Shown: one piece after another, positions 6,224-6,246 of the stretch
Position numbering within the stretch: position 1 is the first letter of the stretch
Layout of the letters: each line of letters opens with the position of its first letter
Assembly: GCA_903872005.1 (NCBI GenBank)
Contig: CAIQJD010000617.1
Location: forward strand, 1-6,246
Source of the DNA: an uncultured bacterium
GTDB taxonomy: Bacteria; Chloroflexota; Anaerolineae; JACIWP01
Direction: 5' to 3'
Length of the DNA stretch: 6,246 bases
Notes under the pieces: generated by a model
The model's input: the letters and a program-made list of their open reading frames with translations, nothing else
Told to the model about the DNA's origin: nothing
Databases searched by the model: none
Program-made: the position numbers and the translations under genes

Positions 6224-6246
6224 GTTCTTCTCATACCACCATCCTC

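Overview
The window looks like a stretch of chromosome from a GC-rich bacterium (roughly 60-65% G+C by eye). The best guess is a member of the Chloroflexota, of the Anaerolineae/Caldilineae type. This rests on the style of the ClpP and ClpX sequences and on the large secreted GG-N repeat protein with a C-terminal S74 chaperone domain. It is inferred from family resemblance only; no rRNA or tRNA gene is present to settle it.

Layout. Positions 1-1898 (+ strand) hold the 3' part of clpP followed 15 bases later by a complete clpX, an apparent operon for the ClpXP protease. A perfect 10-bp GC hairpin with a T-rich tail follows clpX at 1921-1957. Everything downstream lies on the - strand. First, read convergently, is a 924-codon gene (1882-4656) for a secreted repeat protein. 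Its parts are a signal peptide, an N-terminal domain, about 24 repeats of 15 residues resembling a trimeric beta-roll or beta-helix, a peptidase-S74-type intramolecular chaperone, a coiled coil and a C-terminal membrane helix. Its last 17 bases overlap the end of clpX, and the clpX terminator lies inside its coding sequence. A 216-base intergenic region (4657-4872) carries its ribosome binding site and a plausible promoter. Upstream, 4873-5808 encodes a fusion of a flavodoxin-like domain with a pyridoxamine-phosphate-oxidase-like split barrel. At 5831-6208 is a small two-helix membrane protein that appears to be co-transcribed with it.

How the genes fit together. ClpP and ClpX form one degradation machine and both deviate from the textbook sequence. 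ClpX has a VGF loop in place of IGF, followed by an insertion of about 25 residues at the ClpP-docking site. ClpP has a rewritten strand around its catalytic His. The surface protein and the flavoprotein/membrane pair have no evident link to Clp or to each other; the surface gene probably has its own promoter.

The most interesting items are: an S74 self-cleaving chaperone placed just before a membrane anchor, which would allow release of the repeat stalk; a higher-order duplication inside the repeat array; a transcription terminator that doubles as protein-coding sequence; the ClpX docking-loop insertion; and a strong excess of the palindrome GCCGGC across the window. No mobile element, CRISPR array or RNA gene was seen.
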